In this document: positions 52,535 through 62,900 of the stretch, one piece after another
Numbering within the stretch: the first letter of the stretch is position 1
Layout of the letters: each line of letters opens with the position of its first letter
Source of the DNA: Microbacterium sp. MYb54
Lineage (GTDB): Bacteria; Actinomycetota; Actinomycetes; Actinomycetales; Microbacteriaceae
Assembly: GCF_002979515.1 (NCBI RefSeq)
Contig: NZ_PCPA01000002.1
Span: forward strand, 124,001-188,000
Length of the DNA: 64,000 nucleotides
Reading direction: 5' to 3'
The notes under the pieces: model-generated
Told to the model about the DNA's origin: nothing
What the model saw: the letters and a program-made list of their open reading frames with translations, nothing else
Database searches by the model: none
Made by a program: the position numbers and the translations under genes

Positions 52535-55081
52535 ATGGTGCACAGCCGGGATCAGTTCTTCGCCCAAGCCATCGGCATCATCGGCAGCGGGGGAAGCATC
52601 GACATCGTCGGCGATCGTGGTGCGGGTCGCACGACGTTGTGGGAGCGCTTACGGAACCACTTCCTGAACGAGAACTGGTTCGTCCTCACTGTGAACGGCG
52701 TGCCCGCGTTCAAGTCGTACCCGCTGGTGGCCTTGTCGATCGCCGGAGTCTCGGCCGCGCGCGAGGGGCGCGCGTCCGCGATCGCGGGATCGGTCGATGA
52801 GATCGCCGAACGCATCCGCCAGGAGCGCGGAGTGATCTTCATCGACGACTGGAACGACCTCGACGATGCCACCTGGGGCGTCGTCACCGCCGTGCAGCGT
52901 CGCCAGGCGGTTCCCGTCGTGATCACCAGGATCAGGACCGCCGATGCCCGGCACACTCCTGGCGGACTGGCCGCCGCATCCATGGCGTTGACCTACACGG
53001 TGGACCTCCCCTCCTTCCGCTACGACGAGTTGGACGAGGCGCTCACCGCGCGCCTGGGCGGCCCGATCGAACCCTCGGCCCTCTCGCGTGTATACGCGAA
53101 GACCGGTGGCAATGTGGGGCTGGCCTTCGCACTCGTCGACACCGCCGTGCGTGAGAACCGCATCGAAAGCAGAGAAGGCTCCTGGGTGGCGACGCGCGAC
53201 CTGTGGTCCAACGGGCTCGTCACGATGGTCGAATCGCTGCTCGAACACCTCACCCCCGATCAGCGCGACGCTCTCGAGACCCTCTCACTGCTGGGCATCG
53301 TCGAGCTCGCCGCAGTCGAACCTGTCATCTCGGCGCAGCGACTCGAGGAGCTCGAGAAGCAGTCCCTCCTCGAGCTCTATGCCACGGGAGGAAGGTTTCT
53401 CGTCAACGTCAAGCCGCCCCTCATCGTCGAGTACTTCCGGCACGTCTCGCATCCCGCCCGTCGACTGCGGCTGACCCGCGCGCTGCAGGATGACCTGACG
53501 CCCGCCAGCACCGACGACAACGACATCGCCTACGACACGGCCGGTCAGATGGCGGGCTTCGTGCGATTCGTCCACGAGCAGCGGCGTGCACGATTGCTCA
53601 TCACCCGCGCCGAGTGGAATCGTGCCCCCTCGCTCCGCGCAGCGGTGGACTACGTGCGAGCGCTGGTCGCGTCGGCCGCGCACATCGAGGAGATCGACGA
53701 GGTGCTGGCTGCGTCCGAGGGCCTCCCCGCAGACCAGACCCTGCTCGTCGAGTGGCACGTCCTGCGCGCCGAGCACGTGGCCTTCGAGCACCTCGACGCC
53801 GCTCGTGCAGTCGGTCAACTCCGCGACTCCGCCACCACCGTGGGCAGCGCCGGGACGATCCTGCTCGCGCGGGCGGTCGAGATCGAGGATGCTCTGATCG
53901 GCAACGGCGACCTGACCACCCTTCCCGCCATCGAGGAGCACTTGTCAGGCCCGGAGCGCGTGGCGCTGCATCGCGCCCATGCCTCGGTGCTCACCGTACG
54001 CGGCGAGACGGCCGCCTCGCGCGTTCACATCGATGCGATCCGGAACGAGACGCAGGCACCCCTCGAGCCCCTCGCCGCGATCATCGACGGGTTGAACGAC
54101 ATTTCGGACGGAAACCTCCGACGGGCGGCGGACGACGCGGCACGGGGGATGGAGGAGGGGCGCGAGCGATTCGACCCGATCGCGATGCGCGCGCACGGTT
54201 TCATCGCTCTGTCCGTGGCAGTCCTCGATGGAAGATTCGGCGATGTCGAACGAGTACTCGATACCATGTACGCCATCGGGGAGCCGTTCCACGAGCCGCC
54301 ATTCACGCAACTCGCGTTCGACATCACCTCGGCGGTTCTCGCATCGCGTCGAGGCAACAAACGCCTCGTGCAGCAACGCGTCGCCGACTTCGAGCGCAAT
54401 CCGCTGCCCGACGGCCCCTGGCTCGGCACCGCACGCGGATACGCCTACGCGCAGATCGCTGCCGGGGCCGGTGACTACCAGCGTGCCGGAGACGTGCTTC
54501 AGGATATGTCGGAGCGGCTCTGGGAACGCGGCGCCAGGGTTGCGTCGATCGTGTCGAGTCTGGTGAGCATCGAGCTCGCGCCCACTCCGCAAAGACTCGC
54601 AGCAGCGGCGGAGCGCATCGCGCAGGTGCCGGCACAGTTGGCCAAAACGCACTATCTGTTCGCGACGTCGGTGGCCTCCGGCAACCCGCAGCAGATGCTT
54701 GCGGCAGGCGAGGAGCTCGCGGTGCAGGAACGCAGGGGCATGGCGATGGTCGCCTTCCGCACGGCGGCCGACGGATTCGCCCAGGCCGGCGACCAGGTGA
54801 GTGCCGATCATGCGCGCGAGCGCTTCGAGGTGCTGCGAGAGGGGCTCGCGGCTGAACCGTACGATATCGCACGATTCAAGACCGTCGTCGTCGACCTCAC
54901 GGCACGCGAGAGGGAGGTGGCGAGCATGGCGGCATCCGGCATGACGAACCAGCAGATCGCAGACGCACTCACCCTCTCGGTCCGCACGGTCGAGACGCAT
55001 CTTCATCGACTCATGCGCAAGACGGGCACCGAGCGTCGCAGCCAGCTGCGGGAGTATCTGGAGTTCGAAGCGTCCCGCTGA
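52535..55081 (+). CDS. Large LuxR-family ATPase regulator (LAL-like) with variant P-loop
   Basis: An 848-residue regulator. Residues about 26-34 are a P-loop in which the lysine is Arg32 (GDRGAGRTT). Walker B is VIFIDDW at about 100-106. A helical repeat region, probably TPR-like, fills about 300-780. The LuxR HTH is at 787-843 (LTAREREVASMAASGMTNQQ, then VRTVETHLHRLMRKTG). MalT/LAL proteins are ligand-triggered activators with this layout but usually a canonical P-loop. ATG at 52535 has AAGGGG 5 nt upstream. It precedes two surface-protein genes, the first with a direct-repeat upstream, and it is likely their activator. Confidence 0.85.
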   Translation: MVHSRDQFFAQAIGIIGSGGSIDIVGDRGAGRTTLWERLRNHFLNENWFVLTVNGVPAFKSYPLVALSIAGVSAAREGRASAIAGSVDEIAERIRQERGVIFIDDWNDLDDATWGVVTAVQRRQAVPVVITRIRTADARHTPGGLAAASMALTYTVDLPSFRYDELDEALTARLGGPIEPSALSRVYAKTGGNVGLAFALVDTAVRENRIESREGSWVATRDLWSNGLVTMVESLLEHLTPDQRDALETLSLLGIVELAAVEPVISAQRLEELEKQSLLELYATGGRFLVNVKPPLIVEYFRHVSHPARRLRLTRALQDDLTPASTDDNDIAYDTAGQMAGFVRFVHEQRRARLLITRAEWNRAPSLRAAVDYVRALVASAAHIEEIDEVLAASEGLPADQTLLVEWHVLRAEHVAFEHLDAARAVGQLRDSATTVGSAGTILLARAVEIEDALIGNGDLTTLPAIEEHLSGPERVALHRAHASVLTVRGETAASRVHIDAIRNETQAPLEPLAAIIDGLNDISDGNLRRAADDAARGMEEGRERFDPIAMRAHGFIALSVAVLDGRFGDVERVLDTMYAIGEPFHEPPFTQLAFDITSAVLASRRGNKRLVQQRVADFERNPLPDGPWLGTARGYAYAQIAAGAGDYQRAGDVLQDMSERLWERGARVASIVSSLVSIELAPTPQRLAAAAERIAQVPAQLAKTHYLFATSVASGNPQQMLAAGEELAVQERRGMAMVAFRTAADGFAQAGDQVSADHARERFEVLREGLAAEPYDIARFKTVVVDLTAREREVASMAASGMTNQQIADALTLSVRTVETHLHRLMRKTGTERRSQLREYLEFEASR

Positions 55082-55321
55082 GCTTCCTGTTCAAGAAGTA
55101 CGCGATCACCGTCCGCACGAGCCGCAGTGAGTTCTGGCTGGCCTGCGTCGCCGTCGCCGGTGTCGACATCGCGCCCTTTCCGCCGACGAGTGAGACGCCC
55201 GCCACCGGGCCCCGGTGCGCCCGTACCCTGCCGCCACCACGGGCGGGTACGTACGGCGGCCGCCGCGTGTTCGTATTCGCTCCAGGACAGCACGGCGGGA
55301 TGCGGCGACCCGCCTAACGTT

Positions 55322-55365
55322 GAACTGCTCGATGATCCGATCGGGTTCGGATCATCGAGCAGTTC
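55322..55365. terminator. Perfect 19-bp hairpin after the LuxR gene
   Basis: The left arm GAACTGCTCGATGATCCGA and its complement are separated by a 6-nt loop. It is 240 nt past the regulator stop. It is unusually long and perfect for a terminator, and no U-tract follows. Confidence 0.7.
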
Positions 55366-55370
55366 GGGTC

Positions 55371-55411
55371 GGAGCGGAGCGCGCTCCCCGAGACACGACG
55401 CGCTCCGCTCC
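55371..55411. repeat. Second hairpin, 13 bp
   Basis: GGAGCGGAGCGCG and CGCGCTCCGCTCC are complementary around 15 nt, only 5 nt after the previous hairpin. A third dyad, GCACCCGC/GCGGGTGC, lies at 55559-55581. No gene was seen between 55082 and 55626. Confidence 0.65.
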
Positions 55412-55626
55412 ACTCGTGCACCGTTCGCCCCCACACAGCACTGTTTCCAGGCCGTGTCGATGAGGCTACCGACCCGTCGACAGCGGCGGGCACTCCCGCT
55501 GCTCGCAACGGATCCGGCGTGACCACGTACCCGAGTGCGATCGCGCGCACACGCTCATGCACCCGCTACGTGCGCGGGTGCACTCCTCTACGTAGTCCTC
55601 ACTGATCGGCGGGGTAGTGGGCTATC

Positions 55627-55655
55627 CAAACGTCACTCTGGGATAGACAAACGTC
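55627..55655 (+). promoter_or_regulatory. CAAACGTC direct repeat upstream of the first surface protein
   Basis: CAAACGTC occurs at 55627-55634 and 55648-55655, 21 bp apart (two helical turns), about 75-95 nt before the surface-protein start. Direct repeats with this spacing are typical for activators such as LuxR-family proteins; the regulator upstream is the obvious candidate. Confidence 0.45.
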
Positions 55656-55724
55656 TAGTCGATTCACCCGAACGGAATGCGGACTGGACCCGAACCCGAA
55701 CCCGAACCCGATTGTGATCCTCTG

Positions 55725-58700
55725 ATGTCTCGCACGAAGTCTCCTACGAAGTCGCGCTTCGCCCTCGCCATCACGGCGGCGCTGGCACTGATCCTCGGCC
55801 TTCTGAACCCGGCTGCCGCCTTCGCCGGCAATGACGGCATGCTGAGCACGGCCCTCACCGCGAAGAACACCTCGGTGTACGCCGGCGATGCCCTGGTCTA
55901 CGAGGCACAGCTCAGCTGTTCCGACCCGGCGGAGTGCACCGACGTCTCGCTGCACTTCACCAAGCCGGACGCCGTCAAGCCCGGAGCGAAGGGCGTGGTG
56001 ACGAAGCCGTACCCGCCCGGGGTGACGTCCGTCACCGCGAACGATGACGGCACGATCGACGTCGTGTACAGCGCGACCGCCGCAGGACTCGTCTCGCAGC
56101 TCACCGTCTCCTGGCCGACCGAGAACCTCAGCACCCCTCCTGGCGACCAGACGACGACCATGACGGTCACGCAGCCGGGGGTCCCCAACGTCGTCCGCGA
56201 CGCAACGATCGCTCTGCTCGCCGACAGCGACCTGGCTATCGACAAGCGGGGCGCGGCGACCACCCAGCCCGACCAGAACTACACCTACACGATCGACGTC
56301 GGGCTCACGTACCCGGATCCCGGCAACGGGAATCACGGCGGATTGAGCTACACCGACGCTGTCGTCGTCGACCCCCTCCCGGCCGAGGCCGTCTATGTCT
56401 CCGCATCCAACAGCGGCGTGTACAACCCGACCACGCACACCGTTACGTGGAAGCTCGGCGATCTGCGCAGCGGCGTGAACAACATCTCCGTCACCGTCCG
56501 CTACCCGGCCCCGGCCGACGGCACCGCGCCGACGTATGTGAACACCGCGACCCTCACTGCGACGCAGATCGGCTCGAAGGACCCGACGAGCGTGAGTGAT
56601 GACTCGCCCGTGACCGTTCGTGCCGACACCCCCACCTACCGGACCGAATCCGGCAAGACGGGCACGCCGCTCATCGCCGGTGGATCGCAGCACTTCGACA
56701 TCCTCGCCACGAACCACGGCAACACTGACGCCGACATTACGATCAACGACCCCATCCCCGACGGCCTCATCGTTTCCTCCGTAGACGGCGGGTACTACCG
56801 TGGCAACATCAAGGCCGGAAGCACGGTGGAGTTCCACTACGCCGACGGCACCTCGAGCGGACCGCTCGACTTCACGGTCAACGATTCGAAGATCGACGTC
56901 CCTGACGGCGCGCCGCGCGTCACGAGTGTGACGTTCGTGTTCCGCAAGGTCGAGGTCGAGAAGTCGATCGTGGCCGTCATCCACACCGCCGGCGACTGGG
57001 ACGTGATCGGCGACAAGACGTCGATCACGAACTGCGCCACGGTCGAGACGACCGGCGCCGGCGACGCGCAGCAGAGGTGCGCGACGATCGAGGTCTCCCC
57101 TGTCGACGTCCCGAGCCCTGCGGTCGGAAAGTCGGCGGAGCAGGCAGCAGTCGGCCCTGGCGGCACGATGACGTGGACCGTGGCGATCGGGAACAGCGAC
57201 GCCAACCCGACCGCGCTCATGCCGGTCCTCTACGACAGCATCCCGAATCAGGTGACCTTCGTGCCGGGTTCATTCCGCGCGGTATCCGGCAACGGCAGCT
57301 ATTGCCTCGCCGATGACGACTTCCAGGAAGAGGTCCTGCCCGACTGGAACACCACACACGGCACCCCGTTCACCACCGGTGCCCGCACGACGGTCCGCTG
57401 GACCTACACCGGAACGACCGGGCTGGTCGTGCCCAAGTGGCAGGCACCCTGCCACTACGAGTACGACACGGTCGTGAACCCCGGCGTCGCTTCCGGCGTC
57501 TACGGCGGCTACGCGCTCGATGCCGCGTACCAGGGCAACCTGATACAGATCTTCGATCGGGATCTGCGCATCCCGGCATCGCCCTACGGGTGGAACAACG
57601 ACATCTTCGACGGCGACGGCGACGGGGACACCACAGAGCAGGCACCACGCAAGGGCGCAGACTTCGCGATCGCAGACACCGCGGCCGCCTGGATCGAGAA
57701 GAAGGTCACCGGCGACCAGGACAACGGACACTGGTTCGACTCCGCCGAGAAGAAGGGTATGAAGGACGAGGTCGGCACCTCGACCCCCGGCGGCACGGTC
57801 TCGTACCAGGTGCGCCTCGGCAACCTGGGTAACCGCGACCTGAAGAACCTCGTCGCATACGACCTGCTGCCCGTTCCGGGCAACCCTGGCGTGACCAACG
57901 GTCGTTACGCCCAGAACCCTCCGGGCGCGGGCAACCAGTGGACCCCGACGATGACGGGTCCGATCGCGAATCCGACCCCGGACTCGCTGACGATCACGTA
58001 CTCGATCAAGACCGACCCCTGCCGCCCCGAGATGGACAACTCCGACGAGCACAGCGCCTCGTTCTACTGCAACGGCCAGCAGGACGCGTCGTGGCAGAGC
58101 GCCGAGCAGGTCACCGACTGGTCGCAGATCCACTCCGTGCGGTTCGACTTCGGCGACAAGGTCTTCACCGGCGGCGAGTTCGTCGATCTGGAGTGGACGA
58201 TGGCCACGCCGACGACCCTCGCGGATGGCTCGCCCATCCTGGGGCGAGAGCGCACCTGGAACCGCATCGCAATGGATTCGGTGCAGGCGGCCGACGGATC
58301 GCCGATGCTCGCTGCGGAGGCACCGTGGGTCGTCGACCAGATGGCTACGCCTACCGAGCCTGCGATCTCGATCGAGAAGTGGTCGACGAGCGACGGCTTC
58401 CCCGCCGGAGACTTCGATACCGCTCCGGGCAAGGCCGTGAAGGCGAACACCCCGACGGCGATCACGATGACCATCGCCAACACGGGCGCCGAGGCGCTGC
58501 GCGATGTGAAGGTCACCGATGACACGCTCGACGGACCGGCCCTCACCGACCTGGACTGCGACTTCTCGTCGCTCGGCGGACCGAAGACGGGCACGACGTG
58601 GGCGGGACCGCTCGCCGTCGGCGACAGCTTCGACTGCACCGGAACGGTTCCCGGTCTCGCCTCCGACACCACGCACGGCGACGACGCCACCGTCACCGGC

Positions 58701-59699
58701 ACCGGCGTCGTGACGGGCACGGTCGTCACGGACGAGGACCCGTGGTTCGCGACCTCCGAGACCCTGTACTCGATCGGCGACTACACGTGGATCGACGCGA
58801 ACGGCAACGGCGTCCAGGACAAGGGTGAGGTTCCGATCTCCGGAGTGCTCGTGATCCTCCACAGCGCCGACGGCACCGAGATCGCCCGCACCACGACGGA
58901 CGCTCACGGGTACTACCACTTCGACCGACTGCCGGCGGGTGACTACTCGCTCGAGTTCGGCGAGGTGCCCGGATACCAGCGGACGCCTTCGATGCAGGGT
59001 TCGGACACCACAGTCGACTCCGACGCCGATGTGACGACGGGTCGCACCGCGCTCATCCACCTGGATGAGGGCGCGGAGAACGTGACACCCTCGGAGGATT
59101 CCGACGGAGTGACGGCACCGTTCATCAACCGCACGATCGATGCGGGATACATCTCGCTCGTCCCGACGATCGACATCGAGAAGTGGTCGACGAAGGACGG
59201 TCTCATCGACGGCGACTTCGATGCGGCCCCCGGCAAGCCCGTCGACACCGGCAAGACGATGTCGATCACGATGACGATCACGAACACCGGCAACGAGGCC
59301 CTCACCCAGGTCCACGTCACCGACACGACCCTCACAGGGCCCGCGATGACCGAATTGAGCTGCGACTTCTCGCCGCTCGGCGGCCCTGCTACGGGCGTCA
59401 CCTGGGACGGTCCGTTCGAGATCGGCGCGAGCTTCGAGTGCACGGGGCAGGTGCCCGGCATGGATGCCGCCGCCGTGCACGCAGACGAAGCGGCCGTGAC
59501 CGGAGTGGGAGTGAAGTCCGGCACCGCGGTGCAGGACGCCGACCAATGGCACGCGAAGACCCCGAAGGCGTCAGCCCCGGCCCCCTTCGATGGGCCGACC
59601 ACGCTCGCCATTACCGGTGGCGTCGTCGGAGGCGCGGGACTGGCAGCCGCCCTGCTGCTGCTCGGTCTGATCCTGATGCGTCGTCGCGCCCAGGCCTGA
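55725..59699 (+). CDS. Giant wall-anchored surface protein with DUF11-type and SdrB-like domains, LAITG sorting motif
   Basis: A 1324-residue secreted protein. Signal peptide: MSRTKSPTKSRFALAITAAL to about residue 36 (AAAFA). Residues 45-880 hold several conserved-repeat (DUF11-like) Ig-fold segments. Two near-identical modules (SIEKWSTSDGFPAGDFDTAP and its later copy DIEKWSTKDGLIDGDFDAAP) flank an SdrB/Cna-B domain (TWIDANGNGVQDKGEVPISG). Near the end LAITG (1294-1298) is an LAxTG sortase E-type motif followed by a TM and RRRAQA. It is probably covalently attached to the cell wall and acts in adhesion. An ATG at 55677 would add sixteen Pro/Glu-rich residues. A strong terminator follows. Confidence 0.85.
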   Translation: MSRTKSPTKSRFALAITAALALILGLLNPAAAFAGNDGMLSTALTAKNTSVYAGDALVYEAQLSCSDPAECTDVSLHFTKPDAVKPGAKGVVTKPYPPGVTSVTANDDGTIDVVYSATAAGLVSQLTVSWPTENLSTPPGDQTTTMTVTQPGVPNVVRDATIALLADSDLAIDKRGAATTQPDQNYTYTIDVGLTYPDPGNGNHGGLSYTDAVVVDPLPAEAVYVSASNSGVYNPTTHTVTWKLGDLRSGVNNISVTVRYPAPADGTAPTYVNTATLTATQIGSKDPTSVSDDSPVTVRADTPTYRTESGKTGTPLIAGGSQHFDILATNHGNTDADITINDPIPDGLIVSSVDGGYYRGNIKAGSTVEFHYADGTSSGPLDFTVNDSKIDVPDGAPRVTSVTFVFRKVEVEKSIVAVIHTAGDWDVIGDKTSITNCATVETTGAGDAQQRCATIEVSPVDVPSPAVGKSAEQAAVGPGGTMTWTVAIGNSDANPTALMPVLYDSIPNQVTFVPGSFRAVSGNGSYCLADDDFQEEVLPDWNTTHGTPFTTGARTTVRWTYTGTTGLVVPKWQAPCHYEYDTVVNPGVASGVYGGYALDAAYQGNLIQIFDRDLRIPASPYGWNNDIFDGDGDGDTTEQAPRKGADFAIADTAAAWIEKKVTGDQDNGHWFDSAEKKGMKDEVGTSTPGGTVSYQVRLGNLGNRDLKNLVAYDLLPVPGNPGVTNGRYAQNPPGAGNQWTPTMTGPIANPTPDSLTITYSIKTDPCRPEMDNSDEHSASFYCNGQQDASWQSAEQVTDWSQIHSVRFDFGDKVFTGGEFVDLEWTMATPTTLADGSPILGRERTWNRIAMDSVQAADGSPMLAAEAPWVVDQMATPTEPAISIEKWSTSDGFPAGDFDTAPGKAVKANTPTAITMTIANTGAEALRDVKVTDDTLDGPALTDLDCDFSSLGGPKTGTTWAGPLAVGDSFDCTGTVPGLASDTTHGDDATVTGTGVVTGTVVTDEDPWFATSETLYSIGDYTWIDANGNGVQDKGEVPISGVLVILHSADGTEIARTTTDAHGYYHFDRLPAGDYSLEFGEVPGYQRTPSMQGSDTTVDSDADVTTGRTALIHLDEGAENVTPSEDSDGVTAPFINRTIDAGYISLVPTIDIEKWSTKDGLIDGDFDAAPGKPVDTGKTMSITMTITNTGNEALTQVHVTDTTLTGPAMTELSCDFSPLGGPATGVTWDGPFEIGASFECTGQVPGMDAAAVHADEAAVTGVGVKSGTAVQDADQWHAKTPKASAPAPFDGPTTLAITGGVVGGAGLAAALLLLGLILMRRRAQA

Positions 59700-59716
59700 C
59701 CCGCTCAACCAGCGCA

Positions 59717-59746
59717 GGGGCCCCGCCGCACACGTGGCGGGGCCCC
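59717..59746 (+). terminator. GC-rich terminator after the first surface protein
   Basis: GGGGCCCCGCC pairs with GGCGGGGCCCC (11 bp, 8-nt loop) 17 nt after the stop. It separates the two surface-protein genes, so the second likely has its own promoter in 59750-59906. Confidence 0.8.
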
Positions 59747-59906
59747 TCATCCCGTGTCGTTCCTTCAGCTCGGGATATCGGATCTCACCCGGGTTCCTCC
59801 CTGATGAGAGCCTTGATCGCAATCCACGATGGTGGCACACTGAGCGCGTCGGAGACGACGCTCGTGGTCGTCACGTCAGCCCATTGACTGAGGGAACGGG
59901 TCACGC

Positions 59907-62900
59907 ATGTACTCAGCAACCGCTGGACGACGGTGGCTCGCGGCCGCACTCGGCCTGGTCATCGCCCTCGGTGCCGCACTGGTCGCCACGCCGGCGTCCG
60001 CCGCCCCGACACCGCAGACGTGCGCCTACGCGACCGCGGGGCAAGGACAGTACGCACGGACGCTCTGCTGGATCGACATGAGCGCGTACTCCGATGCCGC
60101 GGCCGGGACCCCGAGCGGCCAGGAGATGGTGGTCGAACTCCCCGGCGGATACACGCTGAGCTACACGGTCCAGCGCTCCGGTCGTCAGATGGGCTCATCG
60201 CCACTTCCACTCATTCCGAGCGCCTTCATCGGGACCGGGGGCCATTACGGCGGCGTCGCGGGACGCCCGGGCCTCTACCAGGTGAACCGTGCTGTCGATC
60301 CGTCGACGAGCACGACGGTGCGGATGACCGGAATCTCAATGCGCGACGTCAACGGGGATCCAGTGCATGCCTTCTCGATCGTCGGCGTCGATGTCGAACA
60401 GACGACGACCGGTGAGACGGACACCTGGACATCGAACGTCCCGCTGACGCAGATAATCCCGATCGGGAACGCCTGCCCTGGTGCCTTCACCGGCGTCGGT
60501 ACCACGACCGTGGTCTGCGCGTCGAACAACACGCTCACTCGCACCGGCACGGCGATGCTCGCCGCGGAGGATCCGCAGAGCATGACCCAGGTGATGCAGA
60601 ACGCGACGACGGGCGTGCAGGGCATCGCGTTCGCCGTGCTGCTCCCCAAAGTGCAGCTGAACAAAGTCGTCGACGGGCGCATCGAACCTAATGACGAGTT
60701 CTCGCTCTCCGTTCAGTCCTCAGGCGGCGCCACCCTGGCCACAGGCGGCACAGGCCCCGGCACGACGGGCACGACCGGCGAGGTGCCGACGATCGGGACC
60801 ACGCCCGGCTCACCGTTCACGCTCGCCGAGTCCTCGACACCGGGAAGCCTCTCGGGCTACGTCACCAGCTGGAGCTGCACGAGAAACGGTCAGACCGATG
60901 CCAGCCTGCCCTCGGGGCAGGTCGGCGCATCCGCCGTGGTCGTTCCTGCCATCGGCGACCTCATCGACTGCACCATCACCAATACCGCCCGCGCAGTCGG
61001 GCTCACGCTGCAGAAGTACGCGGGGACGCCAGTCGACACGAACGGGAACGGCATCACCGACCCCGGAGACTCGATCCCGTACACCTTCCGCCTCGACAAC
61101 ACGGGTGAACTCCCACTCGAAGATGTGACGGTGACGGACCCTCTCCTCGGCGAGGTCGACTGTCCGTCGACGACGCTCGCTCCGGGAGCATCGATGACAT
61201 GCGCGAGCGTCATCGACCACCTGGTGACTGATGCGGATGCCGATCGTGGCGCCGTGGTCAACGATGCCGTAGCTTCGGGAACGCCGTCAGGCTCGAGCGC
61301 CACCGTCACGTCGAACACCTCTGCCACGAGCACACCGGTCACCGTCGCTGCCCCCGCGCTCGAACTCGTGAAGAGGGCATCGACGCTGTTCGTCACCCGC
61401 GCCGGTGATGGGTTCACCTACTCGTTCGATGTGACGAACACTGGGAATGTGGCCATCAGCGGCATCGCCGTCACCGAGCAATCGTTCACCGGAAGCGGCC
61501 CCACGCCCAGCGTCTCCTGCCCGGCAACCGAGCTCGCGCCCACGGCGGCGATGACTTGCACCACCACCCAGTACGACGCAACCCAGGCCGATGTCGACGC
61601 CGGCATCATCTCGAACACGGCGATCGCGACCGGGACGGCCGGCTCACCCGTGTCATCGAATCCGGCGAGCGTGGACATCGTCGCGGACCAGATCGCCGCA
61701 CTCGAGCTTGCGAAGTCAGCCACGCCGAACGACGTCGCGTCATTCGTCGTCGGCCAGGCGATCGACTATGCGTTCGTGGTGACGAACGCCGGCAATCTCA
61801 CGGTCAGGGACATCGCCGTAGACGAGCAGGTGTTCACCGGGAGCGGCCCGATCGGACCGATCGACTGCGGCCCGGAAGCAGCGGCCCTCGAGCCAGGGCA
61901 TCAGGTCGTCTGCCACACCGCGTACGTGCTGACCCAAGAGGATGTGGATGCCGGAACACTCAAGAACTCCGCAACCGCGCAAGGCACACTCCCCAGTGGC
62001 GATCCGGTCGTCTCTCCGGAGTCGTCCGTCGACCTGCCGGGCGATCAGGCACCCGCGCTCACCCTCCAGAAGAGCGCCGATCCATCGACGGTCACTGCGG
62101 CCGGCGAGACGATCACGTACAGCTTCCTCGTCACGAACACCGGCAACGTGACCCTGACCGCCGCCACAGTCGATGAGACCGCCTTCAGTGGCACCGGCAC
62201 GCCTCCCGCCGCGGCCTGTCCGGCCGAGGCGGACGCTCTCCTCCCTGGCGCCACGGTGACGTGCACAGGGAGCTATGTCACGACGCTCGCCGACGTCACC
62301 GCTGGCACGATCACGAACACCGCGATCGCAACAGCGACGGCCCCCGGCGGAGTGCCGGTCGACTCACCGCCGTCTTCGGCGACCGTCACGATCGAGCCGA
62401 TCCGGTCGCTCTCGCTGCAGAAGTCAGCGTCCCCAGGGCAGATCGATGCGCTCACAGACGTGGTGCTGTACTCGTTCCTGGTCACGAACACCGGAACGGT
62501 CACCCTGAGCGATGTCGGCATCGCCGAGACGGACTTCACCGGTTCTGGGCCCACTCCCGTCGTCGCCTGCCCAGCCGGTGCCGTGTCGCTCGCACCGGAT
62601 GACTCAGTCACCTGCACCGCGACATACAACCCGACCCAGGCCGACCTCGACGCCGGGTCATTCCTTAACACAGCCACCGCCTCAGGAACGGCGCCCGCGG
62701 CCGGCGGCATCGTCACCTCAGACCCGTCGACCACTCCTGTCACTGTGAACGCGATCCCCAACCTCACGGTGGTCAAGACCTCACCCGTGTCCTCGGTGTC
62801 GAGCGTCGGGGATCTCATCGAGTACACCTTCACCGTGACGAACACCGGCAACGTGACCCTCGATGACATCCGGATCCGTGAGGGCGTGTTCACGGGCGTC

